Of a stretch of DNA of 64,000 nt, positions 9,309-18,348 are shown in pieces (the first letter of the stretch is position 1; every line of letters begins with the position of its first letter). The DNA lies in contig NZ_CP154261.1 in the NCBI RefSeq assembly GCF_039511225.1, positions 3,348,001-3,412,000 of the forward strand, read 5' to 3'. The notes under the pieces were generated by a model. The model worked only from the letters and a program-made list of their open reading frames with translations. It was not told the origin of the DNA and ran no database searches. This stretch comes from Sphingobacterium multivorum. Lineage in GTDB: Bacteria > Bacteroidota > Bacteroidia > Sphingobacteriales > Sphingobacteriaceae. The position numbers were made by a program, and so were the translations under genes.

Positions 9309-10742
9309 TTAGAAATTATATTTCATTTCCCAACCTTGTCTGTAATTACGTTTTACGTATTGATTGACGTTGTCAAAATTGGTAACACGCATATTATCGT
9401 TATCCCACAACAATTTCAGGTTACGTCCAGGGTATTTACCATCAATACGTAAATCAGCACCTCTGATCGCTAGGTTGGCCATTAATAAAGCTTCTGTCAA
9501 AGGACCTGCTATTTCAAAAGGTGAACTTACTTCTTTCTTGCCGTAGCCAGCTTGACAGGCTTCCACCCATTGTGCGTAGTGTCCACCTTCTTGTCCTGGT
9601 ACACGGGCATATTTCTGTGCCACTTGCTCTTTTCTTGAAGTTGGCAACAAGCGTGCATTCTGGCCGTAGGTATCCGCAAGGATTTTACCTTTTGTACCAA
9701 CAAGTAAGATACCATTACCACCATCACCAAAGATTTCGTTTGGACCTAATTCATCCGGACGAGCAGGCTGAATACCACCATCCATCCAATGTAAAGTCAC
9801 AGGACCATTTGTACGTGCAGTTTTAGGGAATGTTAATGTCGCATGGCTCGATGGAGGGCAGCTTTCAGGGAAATATCCACGTTTGAATTCATCCACATAC
9901 ACCGATCCTACAGTTGCCTGTACATCCTGTACATAAGTCAATCCCAAGGTACTGAAAGGAACTTCCAACAGGTGACAACCCATATCGCCCAATGCACCAG
10001 TACCATAATCCCACCAGCCACGCCAGTTGAAAGGTACCAATTTATCGACATATTCTTTATACGGTGCTGTACCCAACCAAAGGTCCCAATCTAATTCCTT
10101 TGGAACTTCGGCCTTGCCTGTAGGCCATGCAATACCTGAAGGCCAGACCGGACGATCTGTCCAACAATATACCGTGTGTACATCACCGATTAGGCCTGCT
10201 TCATACCACTCACGTACAAAACGTGGTCCATCATTCGATGCACCTTGATTTCCCATCTGGGTAACCACCTTATATTTTTTAGCTGCATGCGTCAATGCTC
10301 TCGCTTCCCAAACATCGTGAGTCAACGGTTTTTGAACATACACGTGTTTACCCAACTGCATAGCTGCGAGTGCCTGAATCGCATGTTGATGATCTGGAGT
10401 TGATACAGAAACGGCTTCTATACGTTTGTGCTCCTTATCCAACATCTCACGGTAGTCTTTGTAATATTTTGCTTTCGGGTAGCGTTTTAACGCACCAGCT
10501 GCACGACGGTCGTCCACATCACACAAGAAAGCCAAATCTGCTTTTCCTGAATCATGGAATGCATTGATGTCACTAAAACCCTTACCCCCTACACCAATAC
10601 CTGCTACTTGTAATTTGTCACTTGGAGCTGTAAATCCATTTCCGCCCAATACATGGCGAGGGACGATCATAAAAGCCGCAGCAGCTGTTGCCGCGCTCTT
10701 TATAAAATCTCTTCTACTCGTCTTATTTGAGTTATTTTCCAT
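9309..10742 (-). CDS. Gfo/Idh/MocA family NAD(P)-dependent oxidoreductase, Tat signal
   Basis: Start at the ATG at 10742 (MENNSNKTSRRDFIK); a TTG three codons upstream is less likely. The twin-arginine motif SRRDFIK and hydrophobic run (17-29) indicate Tat export, unusual for classical cytoplasmic members but common in Bacteroidota. A Rossmann fold follows (VAGIGVGGKGFSDI), then the family's lysine block (YVQKPLTHDVWEARAL), then a C-terminal alpha/beta dehydratase-like domain. It lies 19 nt from both neighbours, the GMC flavoenzyme and its small subunit. Likely substrate is a sugar or 3-keto sugar; this is inference from the operon. Length 477. Confidence 0.9.
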   Translation of the reverse strand: MENNSNKTSRRDFIKSAATAAAAFMIVPRHVLGGNGFTAPSDKLQVAGIGVGGKGFSDINAFHDSGKADLAFLCDVDDRRAAGALKRYPKAKYYKDYREMLDKEHKRIEAVSVSTPDHQHAIQALAAMQLGKHVYVQKPLTHDVWEARALTHAAKKYKVVTQMGNQGASNDGPRFVREWYEAGLIGDVHTVYCWTDRPVWPSGIAWPTGKAEVPKELDWDLWLGTAPYKEYVDKLVPFNWRGWWDYGTGALGDMGCHLLEVPFSTLGLTYVQDVQATVGSVYVDEFKRGYFPESCPPSSHATLTFPKTARTNGPVTLHWMDGGIQPARPDELGPNEIFGDGGNGILLVGTKGKILADTYGQNARLLPTSRKEQVAQKYARVPGQEGGHYAQWVEACQAGYGKKEVSSPFEIAGPLTEALLMANLAIRGADLRIDGKYPGRNLKLLWDNDNMRVTNFDNVNQYVKRNYRQGWEMKYNF

Positions 10743-10761
10743 TGTTATCAATCTTTAGCTA

Positions 10762-12447
10762 TTAGATGTTACCTTTTTTCAATTCGCTCACTGCGAAATC
10801 AACTGCACGAGCAGTAAGTGCCATATATGTTAATGAAGGGTTGACACAACCTGCAGAAGTCATACAAGCACCGTCCGTTACGAAAACATTCAATGCATCC
10901 CAAACTTGGTTGTTACCATTTAATACCGAAGTTTTTGGATCACGTCCCATGCGGGCAGTTCCCATTTCGTGGATACCTTGGCCCAAACCATATACGTTAT
11001 CGTACGTATAGGTATCTTTTACGCCAATGCTTTCCAACATTTCCTTCATTTCATTTTGCATGTCACCACGCATTTTCAATTCATTATCCTTGATCTCAGC
11101 GTCAAATGATAATACAGGTAAGCCCCATTTATCTTTTTTGTTCTTGTCAAGTGTAATTTTATTTTCGTGATATGGCAAGGTTTCTCCAAAAGCAGTAAAA
11201 CCAACAGTCCAGTCACCTGGCTCACAGATCGCATCTTTCCATGCACCACCAACTTCCATCTCGGCAACAGCACCAGACCAACGTCCACGACCTGCAGCAC
11301 CTTGGTAACCAAATCCACGTACATAGTCACGTTTTTTGGTATCACCTTCTACGTTTACAAAACGTGGCACATACAAGCCTGTCGGTCTACGACCATATAC
11401 ATAGCTATCCAAATATCCATCTATTTTACCTCCGGCACCACAACGGAAATGGTGATCCATCAAATTGTGACCCAATTCACCGCTACTGCTACCCAGACCG
11501 CCTTCCCAAACATCTGTAGCTGAGTTCATCAACACCCAAGTCGAGTTTAATGCAGATGCACAAACAAAAATTACTTTAGCGAAAAACTCATACGTTTGGT
11601 TTGTTTCAGCATCAACAATTTCAACGCCTTTCGCCTTTTTCGTGTTTTTATCGTAGATAATTTTTGTTACGATAGAAAAAGGACGTAAGGTTAAGTTATT
11701 AGTCTTTTTCGCTGCAGGAAGAGTCGCCGATTGTGTACTGAAATAAGCACCAAAATTACAACCCAACCAACATTGATTTTGATATTGACAATTTACACGG
11801 TCATGATGCGGAACAGTAATGTTTGCTGTTCTACCCATGATGAAATGACGTTGACCACCATATTGTTTTTTCAAACGCTCAGCCAGGTCTTTTTCAACAA
11901 TGTTCATCGCCATTGCCGGCATGTAATCTCCATCTGGCAAAGATGGTACACCATCTCTATTTCCAGAGATACCAGCAAATTTTTCAGCATAACTATACCA
12001 AGGGGCAATATCCTTATAACGAATCGGCCAATCCACACCATGGCCATCTTTCAAGTTAGCTTCAAAATCCAAATCGCCCAAACGATAAGATTGTCTCCCC
12101 CACATTAAAGAACGTCCACCAACATGATACCCACGGTACCAGTCAAAACGTTTTACCTCTGTATAGGGACTTTCTTTTTCATTTACCCAAAAATCCAGGT
12201 TCTTCTCATTCAGTGGATAATCTCTACGCAAAACCGGATATTCTTCGATCATTTGCTGCGTACGACCGCCAGCATGAGGCCATTCCCATGGATTCTTATT
12301 TGGCGCAGTATAATCCTTGATGTGTTCAATGTTACGACCACGCTCCAGCATAATTGTTTTCAGCCCTTTCTCTGTCAATTCTTTCGCAGCCCATCCACCA
12401 CTTATCCCCGAACCGATTACAATTGCGTCATAAGTATTTGTTGCCAT
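10762..12447 (-). CDS. GMC family FAD oxidoreductase, large subunit
   Basis: Flavin enzyme of the glucose-methanol-choline family. The FAD-binding loop is at the N-terminus (AIVIGSGISGGWAAKEL, residues 8-24), with the second glycine block YHVGGRSLMWGRQ (107-119). The C-terminal active site shows His493 in GIHEMGTARMG and Asn536 in CVNPSLT. Three cysteines (220, 226, 230; C-x5-C-x3-C) sit in the middle of the protein, where related FAD glucose dehydrogenases hold a 3Fe-4S cluster; a cluster here is inference. It has no signal peptide and probably crosses the membrane together with the Tat small subunit. Likely oxidises a hydroxyl, plausibly C3, of a sugar or glycoside. Confidence 0.92.
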   Translation of the reverse strand: MATNTYDAIVIGSGISGGWAAKELTEKGLKTIMLERGRNIEHIKDYTAPNKNPWEWPHAGGRTQQMIEEYPVLRRDYPLNEKNLDFWVNEKESPYTEVKRFDWYRGYHVGGRSLMWGRQSYRLGDLDFEANLKDGHGVDWPIRYKDIAPWYSYAEKFAGISGNRDGVPSLPDGDYMPAMAMNIVEKDLAERLKKQYGGQRHFIMGRTANITVPHHDRVNCQYQNQCWLGCNFGAYFSTQSATLPAAKKTNNLTLRPFSIVTKIIYDKNTKKAKGVEIVDAETNQTYEFFAKVIFVCASALNSTWVLMNSATDVWEGGLGSSSGELGHNLMDHHFRCGAGGKIDGYLDSYVYGRRPTGLYVPRFVNVEGDTKKRDYVRGFGYQGAAGRGRWSGAVAEMEVGGAWKDAICEPGDWTVGFTAFGETLPYHENKITLDKNKKDKWGLPVLSFDAEIKDNELKMRGDMQNEMKEMLESIGVKDTYTYDNVYGLGQGIHEMGTARMGRDPKTSVLNGNNQVWDALNVFVTDGACMTSAGCVNPSLTYMALTARAVDFAVSELKKGNI

Positions 12448-12489
12448 CTCTCTTCTAATTATTTGTTTTTAAATAGTTATTTTTTCTGT

Positions 12490-13737
12490 TTAGTGTGCAG
12501 CATTAGTACTGTCGATCTTTTCGTCCTTAAATAAAGCTAAAAAGATAAAAAATACAACAGCTGCGATAATTGCAGGTACAACCCAGGTATGATTCCAGAA
12601 TGCTGCCATATCGGTTGCTTTCAATTCCTTGTACTTATCTCCAACATAACTTGCTACCCAGAAACCGATCAACTGTCCGACACCATATGTTGCCAAAGTG
12701 ATCAAGCCCTGTGCTGCTGATTTGTATTTAACGCCAGCTTTGCTATCTGTATAAATCTGTCCCGAAACAAAGAAAAAGTCATAACAGATACCGTGCAATG
12801 CAATACCGATCAACAACATGAACGACAATTCACCTGCATTGCCATAAGCAAATAATAGGTAACGAATTACCCAAGCCAACATACCGACCAAAATTGTTTT
12901 CTTGAAGCCAAATTTTGTAAAGAAAATTGGTAAGGCCAATAAAAACAATACCTCAGATGCTTGACCGATAGTCATCTTGCCTGTTGGATTCTCCAATCCT
13001 ATTTCAGTAAGGAACAAGTTGGCATTTGAATAATAAAATGCCAATGGAATACAGATCAACACCGAAGAAATAAAAAAGATCAAGAAATTTCTGTCTTTCA
13101 ACAATTTGATCGCATCCAGTCCAATGATTGATGCAAAGGATGGTTTTTCGGTTTCATCCAATTTAACCGGTGGCGTTTTAGGTAATGCAAAGGAAAATAC
13201 CCCCAGTACCAATGAAGCTACGCCCGACATTAAGAAGGTGTTTTTCAAAGCCCCTTCTGATGCAGCGGCATCCCATCTAAAGATATAACTGATTGCTAAA
13301 CCTGCTACAATCCAACCAATTGTTCCCCAGATACGTATTCCTGAAAATTGTTTTTCCGGATTTGTTAATTGACGAAATGAAACTGAGCTCGCCAAAGCCA
13401 ATGTCGGCATATAAAGTATCATATAAGCCAATACATACGGATAAAAAGTAGACATATCTGCAGCACCATACATTTGATACATTAATACCGCGCCAACCAA
13501 GTGTAAAACACCCAAAATACGCTCCGCATTAAAATAACGGTCTGCAATCATTCCGACAATAAAAGGCGCGATAATCGCTCCCAATGATTGTGTTGAAAAT
13601 ACATTGGCCATTTCAAAATCCGTTGCATGTAGATTTTTGCTCAAGAAAGTACCTAATGTGACAAACCATCCCCCCCAAATAAAAAATTCGAGGAACATCA
13701 TAAAGGATAGTTTAAATTTTATTGTTGATGAAATCAT
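12490..13737 (-). CDS. MFS permease, nucleoside:H+ symporter family
   Basis: A 415-residue inner-membrane transporter with twelve predicted helices. It has the features of the NupG/XapB nucleoside permease family: N-terminal LSFMMFLEFFIWGGWFVTLGTFL, the loop ADRYFNAERILGVLH between TM2 and TM3, and SFRQLTNPEKQFSGIRIWGTIGWI around residue 115-140. Many Bacteroidota oxidoreductase operons carry a member of this family beside Gfo/Idh genes, where the cargo may be a sugar derivative rather than a nucleoside. It is separated by 92 nt from the TIM-barrel gene upstream, the largest gap of the operon; this gap contains AATAGT-AC-ACTATT (13810-13823). Cargo is unknown. Confidence 0.88.
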   Translation of the reverse strand: MISSTIKFKLSFMMFLEFFIWGGWFVTLGTFLSKNLHATDFEMANVFSTQSLGAIIAPFIVGMIADRYFNAERILGVLHLVGAVLMYQMYGAADMSTFYPYVLAYMILYMPTLALASSVSFRQLTNPEKQFSGIRIWGTIGWIVAGLAISYIFRWDAAASEGALKNTFLMSGVASLVLGVFSFALPKTPPVKLDETEKPSFASIIGLDAIKLLKDRNFLIFFISSVLICIPLAFYYSNANLFLTEIGLENPTGKMTIGQASEVLFLLALPIFFTKFGFKKTILVGMLAWVIRYLLFAYGNAGELSFMLLIGIALHGICYDFFFVSGQIYTDSKAGVKYKSAAQGLITLATYGVGQLIGFWVASYVGDKYKELKATDMAAFWNHTWVVPAIIAAVVFFIFLALFKDEKIDSTNAAH

Positions 13738-13829
13738 AAAAAAAATGGTGTTTTACAATACTACTAATTGGTTTTACCTGCTCAATTTAAGAAATTAAAT
13801 CTAATTGTCAATAGTACACTATTAAAATA

Positions 13830-14753
13830 TTACAAAAAGCTATCGACCTCGCGATAAGCCGCCACCAAGCGATCCTCACCCTCTTTACCAGGCTTGGAAA
13901 TACCATGCTCCATTCCCATGATACCCTTATATCCTTTACTATGAATGTGTTTGAATACGTTTTTATAATTGATCTCGCCCGTAGTCGGTTCTTTACGACC
14001 TGGATTATCGCCGATTTGAATATACGCAATTTCATCCCAACAACGATTCATATTTGCAATTAAATCTCCTTCGGTACGCTGCATGTGATAAATATCATAT
14101 AAAATTTTACAGGATGGACTGTTTACAGCCTTACATAAAGCATAGGTCTCATGCGTTTGCTGCAAAAACAAATCTGGTGTATCACTTAAGGTTTCCAACA
14201 CCATCACCAAACCATGTGGTTCAAAGATCTCCGCACCCTTACGCATCGCAGTAAGGATATTGCTGAACTGATTACCCCACGGCAGTTTTCTTTCATAAAA
14301 GCCCGGTACCACAGTCAGCCATTTTGCATTACAACGCTTGGCAGCTTCGACAGACTTCTTGCATGTTTCGACAAACTTGTCCAAATACTCCTGTTTACCC
14401 GTCGCTAAAGAAGGCATCCAGTTTTGTCCGCCATCCACAACAAATACACCCATGGTCATGCCTAACTTCGCCAATAAATCACCAATCTTCTGCTGCTCGT
14501 CCAATGTTCTGCCCAAATAGCCATTGTCTTCTATTCCACGGAATCCCAAATCATACATATACCGAATTTCATCCAGGAAATTATCACCTGCATGATTTTT
14601 GAACATTCCCTGATGGGGAGCATAATTTAAATTGAATGTCTTTCCTTTATCCATCGTATTTGCTGTATTTTGAGTTGTAGACGCAAAAGTCTGTCCAGCT
14701 AGTCCTGCCCCCGCGGCCAAAAGACTACCTTTAATAAAATCCGATCTCTTCAT
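13830..14753 (-). CDS. TIM-barrel sugar isomerase/epimerase-like protein, exported
   Basis: AP-endonuclease-2-type TIM barrel, annotated in relatives as hydroxypyruvate isomerase or sugar phosphate isomerase/epimerase. Residues 1-25 form an export signal of Tat-like shape but with KRSDFIK in place of the double Arg. Metal-site residues can be seen at the ends of barrel strands: Glu in VMVLETLSDTP, Asp and His in LYDIYHMQRTEGD, and Glu in IMGMEHG. Related barrels in 3-keto-glycoside pathways act as lyases or epimerases; that role here is inference. It lies 15 nt from apbE and shares the operon promoter. Confidence 0.86.
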   Translation of the reverse strand: MKRSDFIKGSLLAAGAGLAGQTFASTTQNTANTMDKGKTFNLNYAPHQGMFKNHAGDNFLDEIRYMYDLGFRGIEDNGYLGRTLDEQQKIGDLLAKLGMTMGVFVVDGGQNWMPSLATGKQEYLDKFVETCKKSVEAAKRCNAKWLTVVPGFYERKLPWGNQFSNILTAMRKGAEIFEPHGLVMVLETLSDTPDLFLQQTHETYALCKAVNSPSCKILYDIYHMQRTEGDLIANMNRCWDEIAYIQIGDNPGRKEPTTGEINYKNVFKHIHSKGYKGIMGMEHGISKPGKEGEDRLVAAYREVDSFL

Positions 14754-14768
14754 TTTATTTATAATTGA

Positions 14769-15791
14769 TTAATTTTTAAATAATTTACCAAATCCATCCG
14801 AATAAATCGTTTCTATGGACTGATTTTTATTTTTAAAAATGACAAAAACCGCCACACCTTTCAATTTTCTGGCTTTTGTCTTAATTTGTTCGGGTTCCAT
14901 GCCCATAAAATAATTATCCAGTGCATCCGCTTCCATGGCAGTCTTCGCATAGACGCTGACACTCAATATATCGGTCATGTATGGGAAACCCGAAACAGGG
15001 TCAATATGATGACCCAATTTTTTCCCTTTGTATTGAATAAACTTTTCGAAACTGCCGGCTGTTGTCAGCGCCCCTTCATTGAGCTGCGCAACAGCAGTCA
15101 TCAATTCCTCCCCACTTTCACCATCGGGCTGAACAATACCAATGGAAAAGCCCTGCCCACCTGGCGGAGTTCCCAAAGCCCTGATTTCACCACCGACCTC
15201 GACCATATAATTGGCAATTCCCTTACGTTCGAGATAGTCGGCCAAGACGTCTACCGTATACCCCTGTGCAATACCATTAACATCGATTTTAATCCCCTTT
15301 TTCTTTTTGATCAGCCGATTGCCACTAACCTTCAAGTAGTGCATTCCCACCAGTTCCTTCGCTTTTCGTACCGTCGCCGAATCCGGGGCCACCAGGCTCT
15401 TATTAGCACCAAAGCCCCATAGGTTGACCAGCGGGGCAATAGTGATATCGAATTGACCTTTCGATAATTTGTGGTATTTAAAGGAAGCTTTTATCACCTT
15501 AGCCATGTGGCTATCCATCACAACAGACATTACCGTATCTGTATTGAACTTGGATATCCTCGAGTCCTTGCGATAAATTGACATCGACAAATCGATTGCC
15601 GTTAAAATACTGTCAACTTCCGACCGTCTAACAAGACTGTCGGAAGCGAAGTAAGTGATATGGAATTGGGTACCCTGCGCGGGTCCCTCCAGCCGAATTT
15701 TATGGGGTTTCGTTGCCGGTATCTGCGCCTGTACATCAATGCAACAAATCGTAACAAAAAATAGAAGGCACAAATTCCACTTTAATCCCAT
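14769..15791 (-). CDS. apbE: FAD:protein FMN transferase
   Basis: ApbE attaches FMN from FAD to a Thr/Ser of a periplasmic target protein. The signal peptide spans residues 1-22 (ending DVQAQ). Family blocks in order are GPAQGTQFHITYF, KGIKIDVNGIAQGYTVDVL, NYMVEVGGEIRALG, GHHIDPVSGFP and TAMEADALDNYFMG, which holds the metal-binding residues. Length 340 is normal. Its presence inside a sugar-oxidation operon is notable because no obvious flavinylation motif (D-G/A-x-S/T-G-A-T) was found in the other operon proteins, so the target may lie elsewhere. Spacing of 12 and 15 nt to its neighbours places it firmly in the operon. Confidence 0.93.
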   Translation of the reverse strand: MGLKWNLCLLFFVTICCIDVQAQIPATKPHKIRLEGPAQGTQFHITYFASDSLVRRSEVDSILTAIDLSMSIYRKDSRISKFNTDTVMSVVMDSHMAKVIKASFKYHKLSKGQFDITIAPLVNLWGFGANKSLVAPDSATVRKAKELVGMHYLKVSGNRLIKKKKGIKIDVNGIAQGYTVDVLADYLERKGIANYMVEVGGEIRALGTPPGGQGFSIGIVQPDGESGEELMTAVAQLNEGALTTAGSFEKFIQYKGKKLGHHIDPVSGFPYMTDILSVSVYAKTAMEADALDNYFMGMEPEQIKTKARKLKGVAVFVIFKNKNQSIETIYSDGFGKLFKN

Positions 15792-15803
15792 CGGCCCAAT
15801 TGC

Positions 15804-17117
15804 TTAAATATATAAGTTGGTGTTTTGACCAGGCATCGCTACTGGGTAAAAACCTTCTGCATCCGGAAGTAATTTTGGTTTAGCATCCCAAGCAAGTACA
15901 TCTGGTCCCAATTTGATGGTCGATTTTAAGGCTTCATCCCACTTGATTACCTTACCGGTATAACAAGCGATACGTCCGATAATACCTGTCAACGTACTGT
16001 AAGCACCATATTCTGCATTATCAAATTTATATTCGCCTTTCGAAATTGCCGTAAATAGTTCTTTATGTTCTTGTTGATAAGGGTTTGGATTACCCTTCGC
16101 GTCATGGCGATAGATTTCTTTTCCTTTCCAGTCGTACAATACTGCCTGTCCACCTGCAGAAAGATAAGCACGTCCTTTTGTTGCCTGGAATTGCTCGTCT
16201 ACACGGTTATGTATACCTTCGAAGTGTCTACATTGACTATAAACAACGCTATTGTCGGCATAGGTCAATTCTAATGCAAAATTATCATAGATTTCACCAT
16301 ACTCTTTGCCGGTGCGGTGTGCCCTGCTACCTGTACCTTGGATCGATACCGGGTAAGCACCTTTCACCCAATTGGCGATATCAATATTATGTACGTGCTG
16401 CTCTACGATATGATCGCCACACAACCAGTTGAAATAATACCAGTTACGCATTTGGTACTCCATTTCAGTTTGCTCTGGCTTACGCGGACGCACCCATACA
16501 CCACCTGAGTTCCAATAAACTTGTCCAGAGGTCACATCACCGATTGCACCCTCGTGAATACGTTTGATCGCCTCACGGTAATTCGTTTGATAACGGCGTT
16601 GTAACCCGACTACAACATTCAATTTTTTACGTTTAGCTTCTGCAGCCACACGTAAGACCTGCTGTACACCAGGGATATCAACAGCGACCGGTTTCTCCAT
16701 GAAAACATGTTTACCTTGACGGATCGCTTCCTCAAAATGCATTGGTCTAAATCCTGGAGGAGTTGCTAAAATAACAACATCGGCCAATTGAATTGCGTCT
16801 TTATATGCATCGAACCCCACAAATTTGTGATTGTCACTTACATCGATCTTATCTTGCCATTTTTCCTTCAGCGTTTTATAAGTACTCTCTAAATTATCTT
16901 TAAAAGCATCTGCAAGCGCCACCACTTTAATGTTCATGCCCGAACTTAGCGCATCAAATGTAGCTCCAGTTCCGCGGCCCCCGCAGCCCACTAAGGCAAC
17001 TTTGATAACATCCGAACCAGCGGCATATGCACCTGATAAAGGCATTGAGCTCAGCACAGCGCCCCCAGCAACTACAGCAGAAGTTTTAATAAAATCTCTT
17101 CTTTCTAGATTTTCCAT
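15804..17117 (-). CDS. Gfo/Idh/MocA family oxidoreductase, Tat signal (second copy)
   Basis: A 437-residue NAD(P)-dependent oxidoreductase. The Tat motif ERRDFIK at residues 5-11 is followed by a hydrophobic core and cleavage near AYA-AG. The nucleotide-binding loop is VALVGCGGRGTGA (41-53); the catalytic-lysine block reads VFMEKPVAVD; QRRYQTNYREAIKRIHEGAIGDV follows, as in many sugar-acting members. It differs clearly from the other Gfo/Idh protein of the operon, so the two likely act on different intermediates and are not a recent duplication. It begins 26 nt after the SUMF1-type gene. Confidence 0.91.
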   Translation of the reverse strand: MENLERRDFIKTSAVVAGGAVLSSMPLSGAYAAGSDVIKVALVGCGGRGTGATFDALSSGMNIKVVALADAFKDNLESTYKTLKEKWQDKIDVSDNHKFVGFDAYKDAIQLADVVILATPPGFRPMHFEEAIRQGKHVFMEKPVAVDIPGVQQVLRVAAEAKRKKLNVVVGLQRRYQTNYREAIKRIHEGAIGDVTSGQVYWNSGGVWVRPRKPEQTEMEYQMRNWYYFNWLCGDHIVEQHVHNIDIANWVKGAYPVSIQGTGSRAHRTGKEYGEIYDNFALELTYADNSVVYSQCRHFEGIHNRVDEQFQATKGRAYLSAGGQAVLYDWKGKEIYRHDAKGNPNPYQQEHKELFTAISKGEYKFDNAEYGAYSTLTGIIGRIACYTGKVIKWDEALKSTIKLGPDVLAWDAKPKLLPDAEGFYPVAMPGQNTNLYI

Positions 17118-17143
17118 AACAGTTTTATATTGATTATTTTATA

Positions 17144-18112
17144 TTAAAAGTCTTTGATTGGCTGTTTGTCGTAATAAGCCATAATCTCTTCGTGACTAGG
17201 TGGGTTGAGGGGTCTGACTAGTCTCATACCCACGAATGGGGCTTCCGGAAACCACCAGTTACTTTTTGGAATTTGTGGATCCAACTGTTTCCATACGGGA
17301 TCTGAGGCACCACGCGCTGCAGAGCGCATGTCCTCGGCACCACTGTCAAAAGCACCACCACGTACAACATGTGGATACAGGTTTGTCGGAACGACTACAG
17401 GATTAGTCAATACTTTGCCTTTACCTTCATTGTAACTATCGGCCTTATATTGATCATAAGTCCATTCGGCAACATTGCCATAAATATCATAAAGGCCCCA
17501 AGGATTCGGTTTCTTCTGTCCTACAATATGTGTTTTCTGTTCAGCATTATCTTTAAACCAGGCATAATCTGCTAATGGCGTTGCTTGATCACCGAAAAAA
17601 TAAGTTGTCTTTGAACCAGCTCGAGCGGCATATTCCCACTCGGCCTCTGTTGGTAAACGGTAAAATACACCGGTACGGACATACAGCCACTTACAGAATT
17701 GAATAGCATTGTAATGGGTCATCGCTAGGGCCGGGTGCCCTTCCTTTCCAAAACCAAAAGTCATATCCAAATAAGGTTTGGTCGGTCGCGTAACGGCATC
17801 AATCTCTTTCGATACTTTACCGTCCTTACTCTTTGCGATCTCATAATCTTTATACAGAAATGGCTCAAATAGATCCCAGGTTACTTCATACTGGCCCATC
17901 CAAAATGGATCCAACTTCACCTCGTGTGCAGGTTTTTCATCCTCTTTCCCCCCACTTGTAGTTCCCATTTTAAAGCTACCACCAGGGATTGCCAGCATTT
18001 TGAACGTCAGATTAGTCCCTTCAATAGGTTGCTCATAAGGTTCGAAAGCTTTCTGAGCCGTAGCGTGCACGCCGGCAAATAACAAAACAGGAATAAAGAT
18101 TCTTTTTAACAT
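17144..18112 (-). CDS. SUMF1/EgtB/PvdO-type (formylglycine-generating-enzyme-like) secreted protein
   Basis: First gene of the operon. A signal peptide (1-20, ending ATAQ) precedes a C-type-lectin-like FGE-sulfatase domain (about 30-300). Typical blocks are MLAIPGGSFKMGTTSGGKEDEKPAHEV, FWMGQYEVTW, YRLPTEAEWEYAARAG, NPWGLYDIYGNVAEWTYDQY and VVRGGAFDSGAEDMRSAARG. No sulfatase gene is nearby. Most bacterial members do not make formylglycine and serve other catalytic or binding tasks, so a direct enzymatic label would be unsafe. The operator-like repeat at 18151 and a -7-like box lie directly upstream. Confidence 0.9.
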   Translation of the reverse strand: MLKRIFIPVLLFAGVHATAQKAFEPYEQPIEGTNLTFKMLAIPGGSFKMGTTSGGKEDEKPAHEVKLDPFWMGQYEVTWDLFEPFLYKDYEIAKSKDGKVSKEIDAVTRPTKPYLDMTFGFGKEGHPALAMTHYNAIQFCKWLYVRTGVFYRLPTEAEWEYAARAGSKTTYFFGDQATPLADYAWFKDNAEQKTHIVGQKKPNPWGLYDIYGNVAEWTYDQYKADSYNEGKGKVLTNPVVVPTNLYPHVVRGGAFDSGAEDMRSAARGASDPVWKQLDPQIPKSNWWFPEAPFVGMRLVRPLNPPSHEEIMAYYDKQPIKDF

Positions 18113-18135
18113 ATTTAGGTTTGTAATTAAAGACT

Positions 18136-18165
18136 AAAATATAAAATAAGGTGTATACTTTACAC
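18136..18165 (-). promoter_or_regulatory. candidate operator and -7 element of the oxidoreductase operon
   Basis: Inverted repeat GTGTA-TACTT-TACAC at 18151-18165, with an extra half-site AGTGT on its upstream side. Seven nt further toward the gene lies TATATTTT (minus strand, 18143-18136), one mismatch from TAnnTTTG. The same repeat is found upstream of pfkA at 41948-41962 with a similar spacing to a -7-like box. Confidence 0.55.
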
Positions 18166-18289
18166 TTTGACACTATAACTTTTTTATTACAGTTTAATTC
18201 TTAACATAATAGTCCATTCGTAATATCGATTTAGCCAGATGCCGGTTAGGATCCTCGGGAACTTAACTAGCCTGAAAATCAAGATCAAT

Positions 18290-18322
18290 AAAAAAAGGTT
18301 TTCCATTTTCATGGAAAACCTT
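18290..18322 (-). terminator. intrinsic terminator of the lipoprotein pair
   Basis: A 12-bp perfect stem AAGGTTTTCCAT / ATGGAAAACCTT with a 4-nt loop; the A run at 18290-18296 is a T run on the minus strand. It lies 26 nt after the stop of the gene ending at 18349. Confidence 0.87.
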
Positions 18323-18348
18323 AATATCTTATCACAGTATACCCCTGT

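Noticed and set aside
11731..12108. Plus-strand frame of 125 codons
   Set aside because: Antisense to the GMC flavoenzyme gene and without protein-like features.
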